Assembly: GCF_029931775.1 (NCBI RefSeq)
Contig: NC_079312.1
Span: forward strand, 131,239,872-131,303,871
Source of the DNA: Euleptes europaea
Lineage: Eukaryota; Chordata; Lepidosauria; Squamata; Sphaerodactylidae
DNA: 64,000 nt
Reading direction: 5' to 3'
How positions within the stretch are numbered: position 1 is the stretch's first letter; each line of letters starts with the position of its first letter. Of this stretch, positions 35,925 through 46,547 are shown one piece after another. The notes below the pieces were generated by a model, which was given only the letters and a program-made list of their open reading frames with translations, made no database searches and was not told the origin of the DNA. A program made the translations under genes and the position numbers.

Positions 35925-36085
35925 ATAGAATCATAGAGTTGGAAGGGGCCATACCAGCTATCTAGTTCAACCCCCGGCTCAATGCAGAATTAACCTAAAG
36001 CATCCCTGACAAGTGTTCATCCAGCCGCTGCTTGAAGACTACCAGTGAGCGGGAGCTCACCACCTCCCTAGGCAGGTTTGAGTGC
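35925..36085 (-). mobile_element. CR1 LINE 3' fragment
   Basis: Contains tagaatcatagagttggaag and agttcaacccccggctcaat, hallmark words of the CR1 3' part read in reverse. Confidence 0.75.
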
Positions 36086-36224
36086 TAAAGTGTTTGAGTG
36101 CTAAAGTGGCCGTGGCATTGTGGCGCTTCTGGGGGTAAACCCAGAAGTGACGTGATTGCATCACATGCATGTGATTCCCCACTCCAGAGAAGCCTGGTGG
36201 ATACCCTTAACAACATGCTTCCAG

Positions 36225-38335
36225 CATCTTACATTTCCATCTAGACAATCCAGATGACAGGAGAGCATTTACCTGGTTGCGTTATAATGCACTCCTCTCA
36301 GCTATTCTGCAGGGTAGGTACAAAAGGATTCCTGTTGAGGAGTGTAAAGAGGGGCATGCTGAATCTTTAGAACATGTTGTTTTTGACTGTAAAATCTACA
36401 AACATATTCGGGAGGCTTTGATTGTTCCTATAATGAAGGGCTAGCCAGGGAAGAATAGTTTTACCTTTATATTATGTTATCAGATAGGAATCAGGAGTTG
36501 ACTTTTAAGGTGGCAACGTTTGGCTGGCCGGTCTCTTTTTTTTTTTTTTGAAATTTTTTTTATTGGTTTTTATAATATAAATTTTCCATGTTAACAAACA
36601 ACAATATACGTAGTATTAAAAACTAAATCATAGGTACTGTTGTTATAATTGTTTAAGTGCTAAATAATAAAAAATAAAGGAAAATGTATTGACTTCCCCA
36701 TCACCTCCGTCCGCCTCTTAATAAAGTATTCTATCCCATTGTGATATGGTCTGATCTTAATTATTCTTATATCTCAATTAGATTTCAATCACATTATACT
36801 GTCAATATAATTGATTACGTTTCTTTATGTTAACAATGTCATCTAGATCAGATTAAAAGGTATTCTTCCATTTCCCCCAGTCCTAGTTCATATTCACAAT
36901 ATTTCATCCACGCCTCCCATTCCCCCATAAATTGTACATTGTCTTTTTGATTTAAAATGGCTGTAAGTTTTGCCATTTCCACCAGTTCAAACATTTTCAT
37001 AGTCCAGTCTTTTTTCCCAGGAGTGTCTGCCCCTTTCCATTTTGCTGCATAAAGCAGTCTTGCAGCTGTAGTCGCGTAAATCAAAAAAGTCCTGTGTTTT
37101 AACAAATCATCAGGTATCATACTTAATAGCATCATTTCTGGTGTTTTGGGTATTTTTTTTGTACTATTAGTCTTAATTCGTTATAAATCATATCCCAAAA
37201 ATCCTTAGCTTTGTCATAAGTCCACCACATATGATAAAAAGAACCAACTTCTTTATTACATTTCCAACATTTAGGGGATGTCACTTTGTAGATCTTTGCA
37301 ATCTTCTTAGGCGTTAAATGCCATCTATACATCATTTTATAGATATTTTCTCGAATTGACTGCGCATTTATTCCTTTCAGGTCTTTCGCCCATAGTCTTT
37401 CCCATTTGTTTAGAGCAATATCATGTCCCACAGTTTGAGCCCAATTAATCATTGTTGGTTTGATTATTTCCTGCTCACAATAAATTGTTAAAAGAAGATT
37501 ATACATTTTAGAAATCAGTTGAGTATTATTATCTAATAGCATCCTGTGAAAAGATGATTTTTCTTTAGAGAATCCATTCTTCATATCTTGTGTAAATACT
37601 GATTTAATTTGATGATATTGAAGCCATTGTAAATCGTCTTTAAGTACCTGAAAGTCTTTTAGTGAGCTTTTCTTTCCTTCCCAGTTAAGTAACTCTTGGT
37701 AGGTGATAAATTTGTCCAATCTAAGTGGGCGTAATGTCAACATTTCTTGAGGTGATATCCACATCGGTGTTACTGGTTCAAGAATATGTTTATATCTCAT
37801 CCATATATGAAATAAGGAGGACCTGATTATATGGTTACGAAATGATGCTTGTATCTTAATTTTACCATACCATAAATAGCCATGCCATCCACTTATATTG
37901 TTAAAACCTTCAAGATCTAACAAACGCGAATTGGATAAGTTCATCCAGTCCTTTAGCCATACTAAAGCGGCCGCTTCAGCATAAAGTTGAAAGTTAGGTA
38001 GTGCTAAACCTCCTCTAACTTTAGAGTCCACCAGATATTTATAAGCAATCAGAAGCAATTAAGATCAGAAAATCATGGGCTACACTGGTACAGGAAGGGT
38101 CATAAGCAGTTATTATTATATATCTTCCTTTACCAGTTTTAATTTTAAAAAAATATTATTTTATCTTATATTTTAGTGGTGATGAATGATTATCAATCAT
38201 ATGGAGTCTGATTGATGATATGATATTTATATTTATAACCTATGTTATACTTTTAATTCTACGAATATAACAACATTCTGGTCTAGGACCGTAATAAATA
38301 TCTACTTACTTACTTACAACTCAGTTTAGAACTGT
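36225..38335 (+). mobile_element. LINE C-terminal fragment split by L1
   Basis: The first part (36225-36533) reads DDRRAFTWLRYNALLSAI then ESLEHVVFDCKIYKHIRE, the same C-terminal LINE domain as at 13104. The L1 at 36534-38058 interrupts it. The second part (38059-38335) is an AT-rich 3' tail ending with an actt microsatellite. Confidence 0.55.
36534..38058 (-). mobile_element. 5'-truncated L1 LINE, ORF2 C-terminal
   Basis: Minus strand. A 308-residue open frame (38058-37132) starts within the C-terminal region at VRGGLALPNFQLYAEAA and includes the cysteine motif CWKCNKEVGSFYHMWW. A second frame continues to 36848. The plus-strand T-run at 36536 is the poly-A tail. Reverse transcriptase and endonuclease are missing through 5' truncation. 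One frame break separates the two pieces. Confidence 0.88.
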
Positions 38336-38564
38336 AAATATGTGACTCAAATTTATTCTAAAGCAGTGATACTAAGGTAGCCCTTCTCACATCTTTTCTT
38401 AAAACCTTCTGACTTTTGCAGCAAACCCCACCCCCATAACCTCATAGGCACAGAGAGAGGCTGATGAGGGTTGGGAGTTGCCTCTGAATATCCTAAAAGT
38501 CTGCTTCAATATACACGTAAGGAAAGTTAAACTGTTCGGGGTATGTGTGTTAAACAATTGAAGA

Positions 38565-38866
38565 TGATGTGGTGATGGCTGCCAGCTTGGAGGGCTTTAA
38601 GAGGGGAGTGGACATATTCATGGAGGAGAGGGGTATTCATGGCTATTAGTTAGAATGGATACTAGTCATGCTGCATACCTATTCTCTCTAGTATCAGAGG
38701 AGCATGCCTATTATTTGGGGTGCGGTGGGACACAGGCAGGATGGTGCTGCTGCAGTCGTGTTGTTTGTGGCTTCCTAGAGGCACCTGGTTGGCCACTGTG
38801 TGAACAGACTGCTGGATTTGATGGGCCTTGGTCTGATCCAGCAGGGCCTTTCTTATGTTCTTATCT
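38565..38866 (+). mobile_element. CR1 LINE 3' end
   Basis: Starts within the C-terminal coding tail (gtggtgatggctgccagctt), runs through the 3' UTR and ends cagggcctttcttatgttct. Closest relative is 46690-47357. Confidence 0.85.
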
Positions 38867-38869
38867 GCC

Positions 38870-39990
38870 TGTAACTATCGAACCCATGATGTTAACCAAT
38901 TAACATTTCCACAAAATTTCAGTACATTGACATCTTTTCCAAACCTGACTGAAGGTGCTGTTTTGAGATAATGAAGATGGCTTACAGTTGGTGTTTGACC
39001 ACAAATCTATTGACCACAAATCTAAAGAAGACAGAAATAAAACAAACAACCAAAACTGAAAGTGGTCTTCCTTTTATAATTCTAGGACTTTTAAACCAGT
39101 CTCAAGGCTTCTTCATGACTCATTAAAATAAATGACTCAACAGCCATGATTCATAACAGATCAGCATTTGATGGGTGATACAAGAAGTATCTGTTTTCGC
39201 CCCCATCCTTTTTTTTGTTTCTCCTTATTTAAGTGAAAAGTGGTTTTCAAACTGTGGAAATAAGTTGGTACAGTTACTGTAATATTTTAAACATGTATGG
39301 GTAATGTAATATTTCTCTCCCAAGTTTCAAACAGTTTAAATAAATTAAAAGATTTTAAATTAATCCGGCATGTATATATTACAAGGCTGAGTTTGTAATA
39401 TGTATGCTGAAGTTAAAATTGTTTAATTTAATTAAGCTATTTGAAACTTGGAGAGAAATTTAATTTTGCATTGCTGAAAAGGTTACCAATAATTTCCCAG
39501 GGTTGGACAACCCATCATAAAATGTTATGGCTCATTGTCTGCCTCTCCCTGAAAACCATTTGGTAGGTTTAGTTGTCTACCCTTCGATGAATGATGGAGA
39601 GAGAAGGTGCAATTTATAACCTTCCAAGTCAGGTGTGTGGTGAAATGGGGCCTGCAGGTTCCTTGTTCTACAATGGAGAAAGTGGAATGAACTCAGCAGG
39701 TCCAGGTCCCAACCCGATAGGCCATAAGGAGGAGTTCACCTTTCTAGCTATATTCCGCCCCATACCGACACAAATGGGTTTCTATTTCGCTGCCACCTGT
39801 AGAAGAAGAATTATGAATATGTTTGTGTAGTCCTCTGCACCTAGAATCTCTCTTTTTTGTCTTACAAGATGCTTCTCTGAATGAGGTACTGGACATCTAC
39901 TCTGCATCACTTGTGTGTAGGGGAAACCTTGAGAACCTCAGTAACTCTAATAAGACCTAGGCAGGTATCGTCTTGCCTTTTCTTTGTGCC
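38870..39990. other. No recognised feature
   Basis: AT-rich DNA. An imperfect inverted pair of gagagaaat/atttctctc words near 39312 and 39450 hints at a small palindromic element, not resolved. Confidence 0.4.
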
Positions 39991-40002
39991 TTGGTACAAG
40001 GT

Positions 40003-40212
40003 TAGGGTTGCCAACTGCCAGGCAGTAGCAGGAGATCTCCAGCTAATTTAACTGATCTCCAGCTGATAGAGATCAGATCACCTGGAGAAAAATGGCACCT
40101 TTGGCAATTGAACTCTATGGCATTGAAGTCCCTCCCCTCCCCAAATCCTGCCCTCCTCAGGTTCCGCCCCAAAAACCTCCCACCAGTGGCAAAGAGGGAC
40201 CTGGCAACCCTA
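40003..40212 (+). mobile_element. tagggttgcc hAT MITE
   Basis: Full-length 210-bp copy with a perfect 8-bp duplication TACAAGGT (39995-40002, 40213-40220) and TAGGGTTGCCA/TGGCAACCCTA ends. Confidence 0.9.
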
Positions 40213-40670
40213 TACAAGGTACAAGCCAAGTTAGGCTTTTAAGTGCAGAGAGACCACCATAACATCATTTGCAGAAAAGGAAAAATTTAACTTTACTTGT
40301 ATGTGTGCTCATTGATTACAAAGAGAAAAGGCATATATGTATGCAAAAATTATCTGAGCAAAGGGAAACAAAAATAGCAATAAATACATCCTTTCTCCCT
40401 ACGTTTAAGCTTATTCCATATGATGGTGAATTAAGTGGTAGACAGAATAATCTTATAGTTATCAAGTTTGGGTTTCAGACCATGTTTAGGACTCTTTCCC
40501 AGCCTTCCTGGTCTTTTTTTCATTTAAGTCTTCTTCCTGTATCAACTCCACTTTCGCGTTCCCCCAAAGGGTAAGAAACCAAAACCTCTAAAAAGCTCCA
40601 AAAATGTCTTCAAATCTCTTCCCCACAAAAGGCACAGATCTGCATTTGTTGCCCATCATATATCTCCCAT

Positions 40671-41359
40671 TAGGGTTGCCACCAGCGGGAGGTTTTTGGG
40701 GGTGCAGCCTGAGGAGGGCAGGGTTTGGGGAGGGGAAGGACTTCAATGCCATAGAGTCCAATTGCCAAAGCAGCCATTTTCTCCAGGTGAACTGATCTCT
40801 ATTGGCTGGAGATCAGTTGTAATAGCAGGAGATCTCCAGCTAGTACTTGGAGGTTTTAGAAGCTAGTACAGGAGCGAAACACTACATAAACAAAGTGCAA
40901 ATAGATTTATAAATAGCTACGTGCAATTACATACAATATGAGACATTATATACACAAAAAAAGACCTACAAGAAGTCATTCATAAATATTCATATTTTTA
41001 AATGTCCAAACAAGGTACACATTCCACAAGCTAATCTCATGTAGTCCAATGGATGCCAATAGTAATGGAGGATATGGCCGTTTCAAATTCTTGGCAATTT
41101 AACAATTCTTCTTCAGTCCTTCAGAAGGCATCTTGCAAAATTTTGTACCAAGCTTTCATTTTCAAATTGTAGGTTATGATATATGTCCCACCACGGGTAA
41201 CATTCAAATGCAGGTCCCAAGAAGGGTAAAGAAGCTCAGTGTGGGACCGGCATTTGAATGTTTATGTAGTGTTTCGCTCCTGTACTAGCTTCTAAATCCT
41301 TGGATAATTGTACAGCGGTGTCTATTTTCTCCTCCAGTACTTGGAGGTTGGCAACCCTA
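40671..41359 (-). mobile_element. tagggttgcc hAT MITE carrying a foldback insert
   Basis: The MITE begins at 40671 and resumes at 41350 to end ggcaacccta at 41359. Flanks TCTCCCAT and TCTCCCAC agree at 7 of 8 bases. The insert and its repeated target word occupy 40856-41349. Confidence 0.8.
40856..41335 (-). mobile_element. Penelope-like foldback insert
   Basis: 480 bp with inverted arms of 36 bp at 40856-40891 and 41260-41295 (core words agctagtacaggagcgaaac). An extra 40 nt lies only on the right side (atccttggataattg...). Flanked by a 14-bp duplication AGTACTTGGAGGTT (40842-40855, 41336-41349). The arm has gct...aggagcgaaacac, which resembles stem II plus GAAAC of a decayed hammerhead ribozyme. 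Confidence 0.65.
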
Positions 41360-41723
41360 TCTCCCACCCTACCTGATGGAAAATTACTAAATTCAGTCTA
41401 TGAGTTTCCTGATGGCCTAACTATACATTACATTTTCCCTCAGGTACATCCCCCAGTCAGTCACAGAGATGTTCTGAGAACTCTGTGTTTCTCAGCTACA
41501 TGGAGGCCCAATTTGGATTGGCACTTCAGTACACAGGGAGAAGGAACTTAGACCTTCCCGTCTTTGCTGTTTTTCCTAGCATTGAACAGCCCCAGGGAGC
41601 TTCTATTGACTTGTAGTACATGTGCAGTATCTTAGACTTTAAGGTGCCAAAAGACAGCTTACAGAAGCAAAAGGGGCATGTTAGGAACTGCTACGAAAGG
41701 AACGCACTGGTGTAGGCAGATAC

Positions 41724-41888
41724 TAGGGTTGATCTCCAGCCAATAGAGATCCATTCACCTGGAGAAAATAGCCGCTTTGGCAATTGGACTCTGTGGCATT
41801 GGAGTCCCTCTCCTCCCCAAACCCTGCCCTCCTCTGGCTCCGCTCCAAAAACCTCCCACTGGTGGCAAAGAGGTACCTGGCAACCCTA
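41724..41888 (+). mobile_element. tagggttgcc hAT MITE, internally deleted
   Basis: Starts TAGGGTTGATCTCC, missing about 45 bp after the terminus, and ends GGCAACCCTA. Flanks GCAGATAC and GCAGATCT match at 6 of 8 bases. Confidence 0.75.
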
Positions 41889-41894
41889 GCAGAT

Positions 41895-42695
41895 CTTGAA
41901 CCATACTAATGTGAATTCAACTAAAGAAAATAACTAACTCTCAACAGAGCACGAAGAAACAAACTGATGGGCCTATATTGAGACATGTCTCCTTTTCAAC
42001 ATTCTCATCCCTAACTCCTCACACAAGCTGGGGCCAATTGATGCCTCTAATATTTGTAAATGCAAAATTTCTGCTGGGCATACAGCATATTCCAGAAGCA
42101 CACAGAAGATATTTGTCTGTTGAGCCTACTGGTCCCGAAGTCTCTTTGCTACAAGGTAATGGGGTAAATGCAGCATTTACTCCAAAGGAAGATGACCCTG
42201 AATGTAAGATGATTCCCTTTAAAATATTATACTCAAAATTATTATTGGACATAACTATGACTTGTATGAGAATGTAAAACGACCCCTTCTTTTCTCTTTT
42301 CTTTTTTCTTTTCTTTTCTGATTGTATACCTCTGGAAAAAACCTAGTCTTGCATTCAAGTAAATGCTGTAGTTAATCTAACAATGGGCCCACTGGCTTTT
42401 TTCTTAAAAGAGTTTCTTGGACTCATTTATCTGATCTGGTAATAGACAACAGAGCATATTAAAATCAGACACATTATTAGAAAGTGACAGCCAATGTGGC
42501 TTCCCAGCATTTAAATGTCACAGATGTGTAGTTAATGTGACTGCCTATAGGAACATGTTTTCTGTGTAAGAAACTGGTGCTGTGTAAAGCAGCCTTACCC
42601 TATGATGTATAGCTAATAGAACCAGTGCACTAATATGGCCCCATATCACCCCCACAAGAAGCCAGATGTACTGCACTTTACAATATGACAAAATG
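41895..42695. other. No recognised feature
   Basis: Intergenic DNA with a short CTTTT run near 42285-42318. Confidence 0.4.
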
Positions 42696-42704
42696 TGTGT
42701 GTGC

Positions 42705-42800
42705 GTGTGTGAAATGCCGTCAAGTCACAGCCGACTTATGGTGACCCCATGCGGTTTTCAAGGCAAGAGACTAACAGAGGTGGTTTGCCATAGCCTGCCT
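42705..42800 (-). mobile_element. 5S-derived SINE, 3' part
   Basis: Has the tail and body words gccgtcaagtcacagccgac and gttttcaaggcaagagacta but no 5S head. A TG run flanks its left side. Confidence 0.6.
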
Positions 42801-43022
42801 CTGCATGTGGAGAAAAATCTCTCACTAACACCCAGAGTACAGCTATCGCACAAGGATAAGCTCTTGACATCTTTGTGCCCCTCCCTGCCAGCCCAGAGCC
42901 TGCCCTTTTTCCTGATACAAGAAAGGGGTATATACAACCAGCTTGTGCCTCAATGAGCACACATTGGGGCTATTTTTAATCTGATGCACATAGTTCTTTC
43001 TCTGGTTTGTTTAGTATGACCA

Positions 43023-43240
43023 CTGTGTGTGTGTGTTAAGTGCCATCAAGTCGCTTCCGACTCATGGCAACCCTATGAATGAAAGTCCTCCAAAATGTCC
43101 TATCTTTGACAGCCTTGCTCAGATCTTGCAAATTGAAGGCTGTGGCTTCTTTTATTGAGTCAATCCATCTCTTGTTGGGCCTTCCTCTTTTCCTGCTGCC
43201 CTCAACTTTTCCTAACATGACTGTCTTTTCCAGTGACTCT
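43023..43240 (-). mobile_element. BovB (RTE) LINE 3' end
   Basis: Minus-strand frame reads KVEGSRKRGRPNKRWIDSIK then LSKAVKDRTFWRTFIHRVA and RKRLDGT, the C-terminus of BovB ORF2, followed by a TG/CA tail at 43025-43036. Confidence 0.85.
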
Positions 43241-43245
43241 GGAAT

Positions 43246-43288
43246 GACCACTGAGGAAGGCCTATATAACTCCGAAACGCGTCTGGTC
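43246..43288 (+). ncRNA. Hammerhead-ribozyme-like motif (Penelope-type)
   Basis: The order is GACCA, CTGAGGA, a 16-nt stem II region, GAAAC, GCGTC and TGGTC. CTGAGGA fits the CUGANGA core, GAAAC the second core, and GTC is the standard cleavage triplet. GACCA pairs perfectly with TGGTC as stem I. Stem III would be only A-U and C-G, and ACGCGT is self-complementary, as in minimal hammerheads thought to act as dimers. Stem II pairs poorly (GG/CC only), so activity is uncertain. Confidence 0.6.
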
Positions 43289-43299
43289 TTAGTTTGGTC

Positions 43300-43970
43300 A
43301 TTTTACGTATTGACATCAACTGAGCATGTGCTGTTGATATTTGTTCATGCATTTTAGGCAGCCTGCATTGTAGGCCCAGGGTTTTTAACATATTGGTTCA
43401 CAACATAATAAAAATAGATTTATTTGCTTATATTTTATGTAGCATCTAGCTCAACCTCTTTCTTTTCCTTTGTTTAGTGTGCCACAACACACCTATGCAG
43501 ATGTGAAGGACCAGTTACCATATTACAGGAACACCCCCGTCTGGCATAATTCTAATGCTGCATCAATGTGCAGCATATGTGTTTATCTAGCAAGATAACA
43601 CAACAATACAATACATCCCAAAGGACTGTCCAAACTATACTACACTTGAAAAGGACTTCCCCCCTTCAATTCTTGCTAGTCAGCTAAGAAGGGGTGGTAA
43701 TGTGAGGCTGCCACTGTGGTGAACACATCATACACTGACAATTGTTTCCACTTTTTAAAAAAAGCATGTATGTAACATAGGAGCACAGAAAGTGGCAGAC
43801 AGGAAATGGCAAATATGATTTTAGCACTATGAACCAATAGTGCAGTAAACTGGGATGTCCTTCCTGGTTTTTAATTCTATTTGCATATTTTAGGCTGTCT
43901 GTTCGTTCCATCCATATCAGTAACATAGCAAGTAGAGTCACAATAATAACTCTCAAATCTGACTTAGTAC
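43300..43970. other. No recognised feature
   Basis: The first 150 bp may belong to the Penelope-like copy carrying the ribozyme motif. Nothing else was recognised. Confidence 0.35.
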
Positions 43971-43971
43971 C

Positions 43972-44091
43972 AGCACTATATATGGGATGAAACCATTTGC
44001 AAAGCTGTATGATAATGGAACCAGTTTTTGAAATAGATTCTATGGCTAAGCTGTGCATTGGTGTACAGCCATCCTCTTTGAATTTCATCTA
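43972..44091. repeat. Duplicated block next to SINE, copy B
   Basis: Partner of 14536-14650, joined in the same way to a minus-strand SINE. On the left it continues into unrelated sequence instead of a SINE tail. Confidence 0.7.
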
Positions 44092-44386
44092 AAGGTAAAG
44101 GTAGTCCCCTATGCAAGCACCGGGTCATTACTGACCCATTACATCACATCCTGATGTTTACTAGGCAGACTAAGTTTACGAGGTGGTTTGCCAGTGCCTT
44201 CCCCAGTCATCTAACTTTACCCCCAGCAAGCTGGGTACTCATTTGACCAACCTCGGAAGGATGGAAGGCTGAGTCAACCTTGAGCCGGCTACCTGAAACC
44301 GACTTCTGTTGGGATTGAACTCAGGTTGTGAGCAGAGCTTTTGACTGCAGTACTGCAGCTTACTACTCTGCGTCACAGGGCTCTTG
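44092..44386 (-). mobile_element. Sauria-type SINE
   Basis: Full-length minus-strand copy from the tail word cctatgcaagcaccgggtca to the head near actgcagcttactactctgc. Confidence 0.85.
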
Positions 44387-44544
44387 AGATTTCATCTACC
44401 AGTCTAAAAAAACCCTGCTCATCTGAGGTCATCTGACAAAAGATGGCTTTACATTTCAGTCCTGCTTTTCATCCAAGAATTGGTTCCCAAAACAACTCCC
44501 GGGAATCAAAATCCAATACAAATGGCAGTTGAAACTGAATCAAA

Positions 44545-44705
44545 AACATTGTCGAAGGCTTTCACGGTCAGAGTTCATTGGTTCTCGTAGGTTATCCGGG
44601 CTGTGTAACCGTGGTCTTGGTATTTTCTTTCCTGACGTTTCTCCAGCAGCTGTGGCCGGCATCTTCAGAGGAGTAACACTGAAGGACAGAAAATCTATGT
44701 TTGGG
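44545..44705 (-). mobile_element. Penelope-like terminal fragment
   Basis: Begins with attgtcgaaggctttcacgg and contains cctgacgtttctccagcagc, words recurrent in vertebrate Penelope-type copies. Holds the ribozyme motif at 44630-44672. Ends are not precise. Confidence 0.55.
44630..44672 (-). ncRNA. Hammerhead-ribozyme-like motif (Penelope-type)
   Basis: Read on the minus strand the order is CCT, CTGAAGA, TGCCGGC-loop-GCTGGA, GAAAC, GTC, AGG. Core CTGAAGA and GAAAC are perfect. Stem II GCCGGC/GCTGGA forms five of six pairs including one G-U. Stem I has three pairs (CCU/AGG). Stem III is the minimal self-complementary ACGT. This is the best-formed ribozyme candidate in the window. Confidence 0.65.
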
Positions 44706-45925
44706 TTAGTACCCGATCGTAATGAGATCCAGACCACTGTTCTTCGGAGTACCCAAAGGAAACTTCGGGCTTCCATTTCTCCAACAGTTGTCACGCACAC
44801 CCCTTGTGCCGGTGAGTGGCAAGCTGTTTTTGAAATGGGGTGAGGGGAGGGGATTAAAGCCGGTTTGCGATACAGCCCGGAGTCTGCAGCTGAAAGTCAA
44901 GAATCCCACTGGGCACACACAAGCCCTGCGTCTCACCTAAAGTAGCTCTTTGGATGCCAGCCAGCACATGCTTTTCATAACAGACGCGGAGGTAGAACAA
45001 AATCTAAATGGTGGTGGGGAGCCTGCCTACCCCCGCCCCCCAACCCTATTTACTATCAGCCTTTCCCAAGTACTTCAGTGTCTTCTCTCATTGGCCCTTT
45101 GAAAGAGGTCACTCTTCTTGGTGGGTATTATAAACCCTTCCTACAACAACCGGGGTGGCTGGAACTTAAGTTGATTGTGTCTTTTCCCATTTCTCCCCCT
45201 CCTCTATGCAAAAAATGCAGTACATTCCTTTATGCAGGTTTCCATAGAGTTAAACTGTTCCTATTTTTTTTTCCCTTAAAGAGGTCAGCAAAAAGTCGTA
45301 CAATAGGGGTCTCATGTTCGTGAACTGTGAAGGAATTTTTAAAAATTTCCCATGGTGGGGTTGGAGTGCAGCAAAAAAAAAGAAGAAGAAGAAGAAAGAA
45401 ACCTGGGAAAAAAAGATAAATAAAGCAGACTAGGGACTTGGGGGGTAATTTGTAAAGACATATAGCTTTCCAGATCCTAAGTTCAAACACGTTATTCCTC
45501 CTCCTCCTTTTCCTCCTCTCACTCCACATTTCTTTCCCTCTTTTTTTAATTTAAAAAGTGATATCTTAGTTTAATTGTTTCAGTCCTATCAAGCTGCTCC
45601 TTTTAAACAAACGATTGTATATTTCCTTGGCATGGGGAAATCCGTCTGACTGTAGGGTCATATTATTTAGACAAGCACTCTTTCAGAAGTAAATGCCATT
45701 CTTAGCATAGGGAAGTACTTTAGGTCTAAAGGGGTTAAGAAGGCCTCCTTCCATTTAGAAACATGCAGGGGTCCCACCGTAGCTGTTCCAGCCTTTAAAA
45801 ATCTTTCCAGCTTTTTTTTTTTCCTTCCCCCTTGTAACAAATCTGTACGACTGCCACCAGGACATAAGAAGCGTGTGCCTGTCACAGAAATAGAGTTTAC
45901 TTTTTCCAACTTGTTGTACAGAGGC
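44706..45925. other. WFIKKN2 upstream region, no recognised element
   Basis: Unique-looking sequence upstream of WFIKKN2. It likely holds regulatory DNA, but no specific site can be named with support. Confidence 0.4.
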
Positions 45926-45929
45926 AGGG

Positions 45930-45937
45930 TATAAATA
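45930..45937 (+). promoter_or_regulatory. WFIKKN2: Candidate WFIKKN2 TATA box
   Basis: TATAAATA in the context gcagggTATAAATAcag, 249 bases before the start codon. Transcription would begin around 45960-45965, giving a 5' UTR of about 220 nt. The match is strong, but no other core element was checked. Confidence 0.55.
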
Positions 45938-46185
45938 CAGCTAACTCTGGCTTGGACTAAGAGCCTTTCGCTTCAAATAAGGGGGCTACTTCCCAAGACT
46001 TTTAATCCAACACGGTTCAGACCAGACTGCACCATCGGCCAAGGTGGAAAGGAAGCCTGCGGGAGTCCAGAAAAAGCAGGTGTCGTTGGTTCCTTTGTGC
46101 TTGCTTTTGCTTTTTAAAATTCAGGCGCACACACGCCCCGAGCCCCAATCCAAAGGCAGGTGTTTTTCTCGGGAGACATTCTGAG

Positions 46186-46395
46186 ATGTCCTTTTTCATA
46201 CTCTTCCCTCAATGGATATGGATATGGATGTTATCTGGGGAGACCTTGATCTTATTGCTTCTGGAGGTCCCTTTCAAAGGCTCTGCCTTGCCTCCAATAC
46301 GGTACTCTCATGCTGGGATATGTCCAAATGATATGAATCCCAACCTCTGGGTAGACGCACAGAGCACCTGCAAGAGAGAGTGCGACACTGACCTG
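46186..46395 (+). CDS. WFIKKN2: WFIKKN2 exon 1: signal peptide and WAP start
   Basis: Encodes residues 1-70. Residues 1-34 form a signal peptide with a hydrophobic core (ILLLLE) ending in GSA, and the mature part starts LPPIRYSHAGICPNDMNPNL, identical to the human protein over this run as I recall it. The chosen ATG gives a leader of the same 34-residue length as human; a second Met at residue 15 would give a leader lacking its hydrophobic N-terminal part. The exon ends in the WAP domain at CKRECDTDL with donor CTG|GTGAGT. The protein is secreted and inhibits myostatin (GDF8) and GDF11. A TATA-like box lies at 45930. Transcription from this simple promoter is inference. Confidence 0.93.
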
Positions 46396-46547
46396 GTGAG
46401 TGATGCACTTTTCTTTCCTCTTCATGTTAACTTTCATTGCCTGTCTAAGTAGACGCTGATTGCCTGCGATTATTTCTTTTTGTTTTGTCTATTATGGCAG
46501 AAGAGGGACAGCCTGTAGGTGAAAGACTTGCATGTTGTTGTTGGTTG

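Noticed and set aside
41296-41335. The one-sided tail of the 40.9-kb insert as ordinary MITE sequence
   Set aside because: The MITE is otherwise continuous across the insert once the 14-bp duplication is removed, so the 40 nt belong to the insert.
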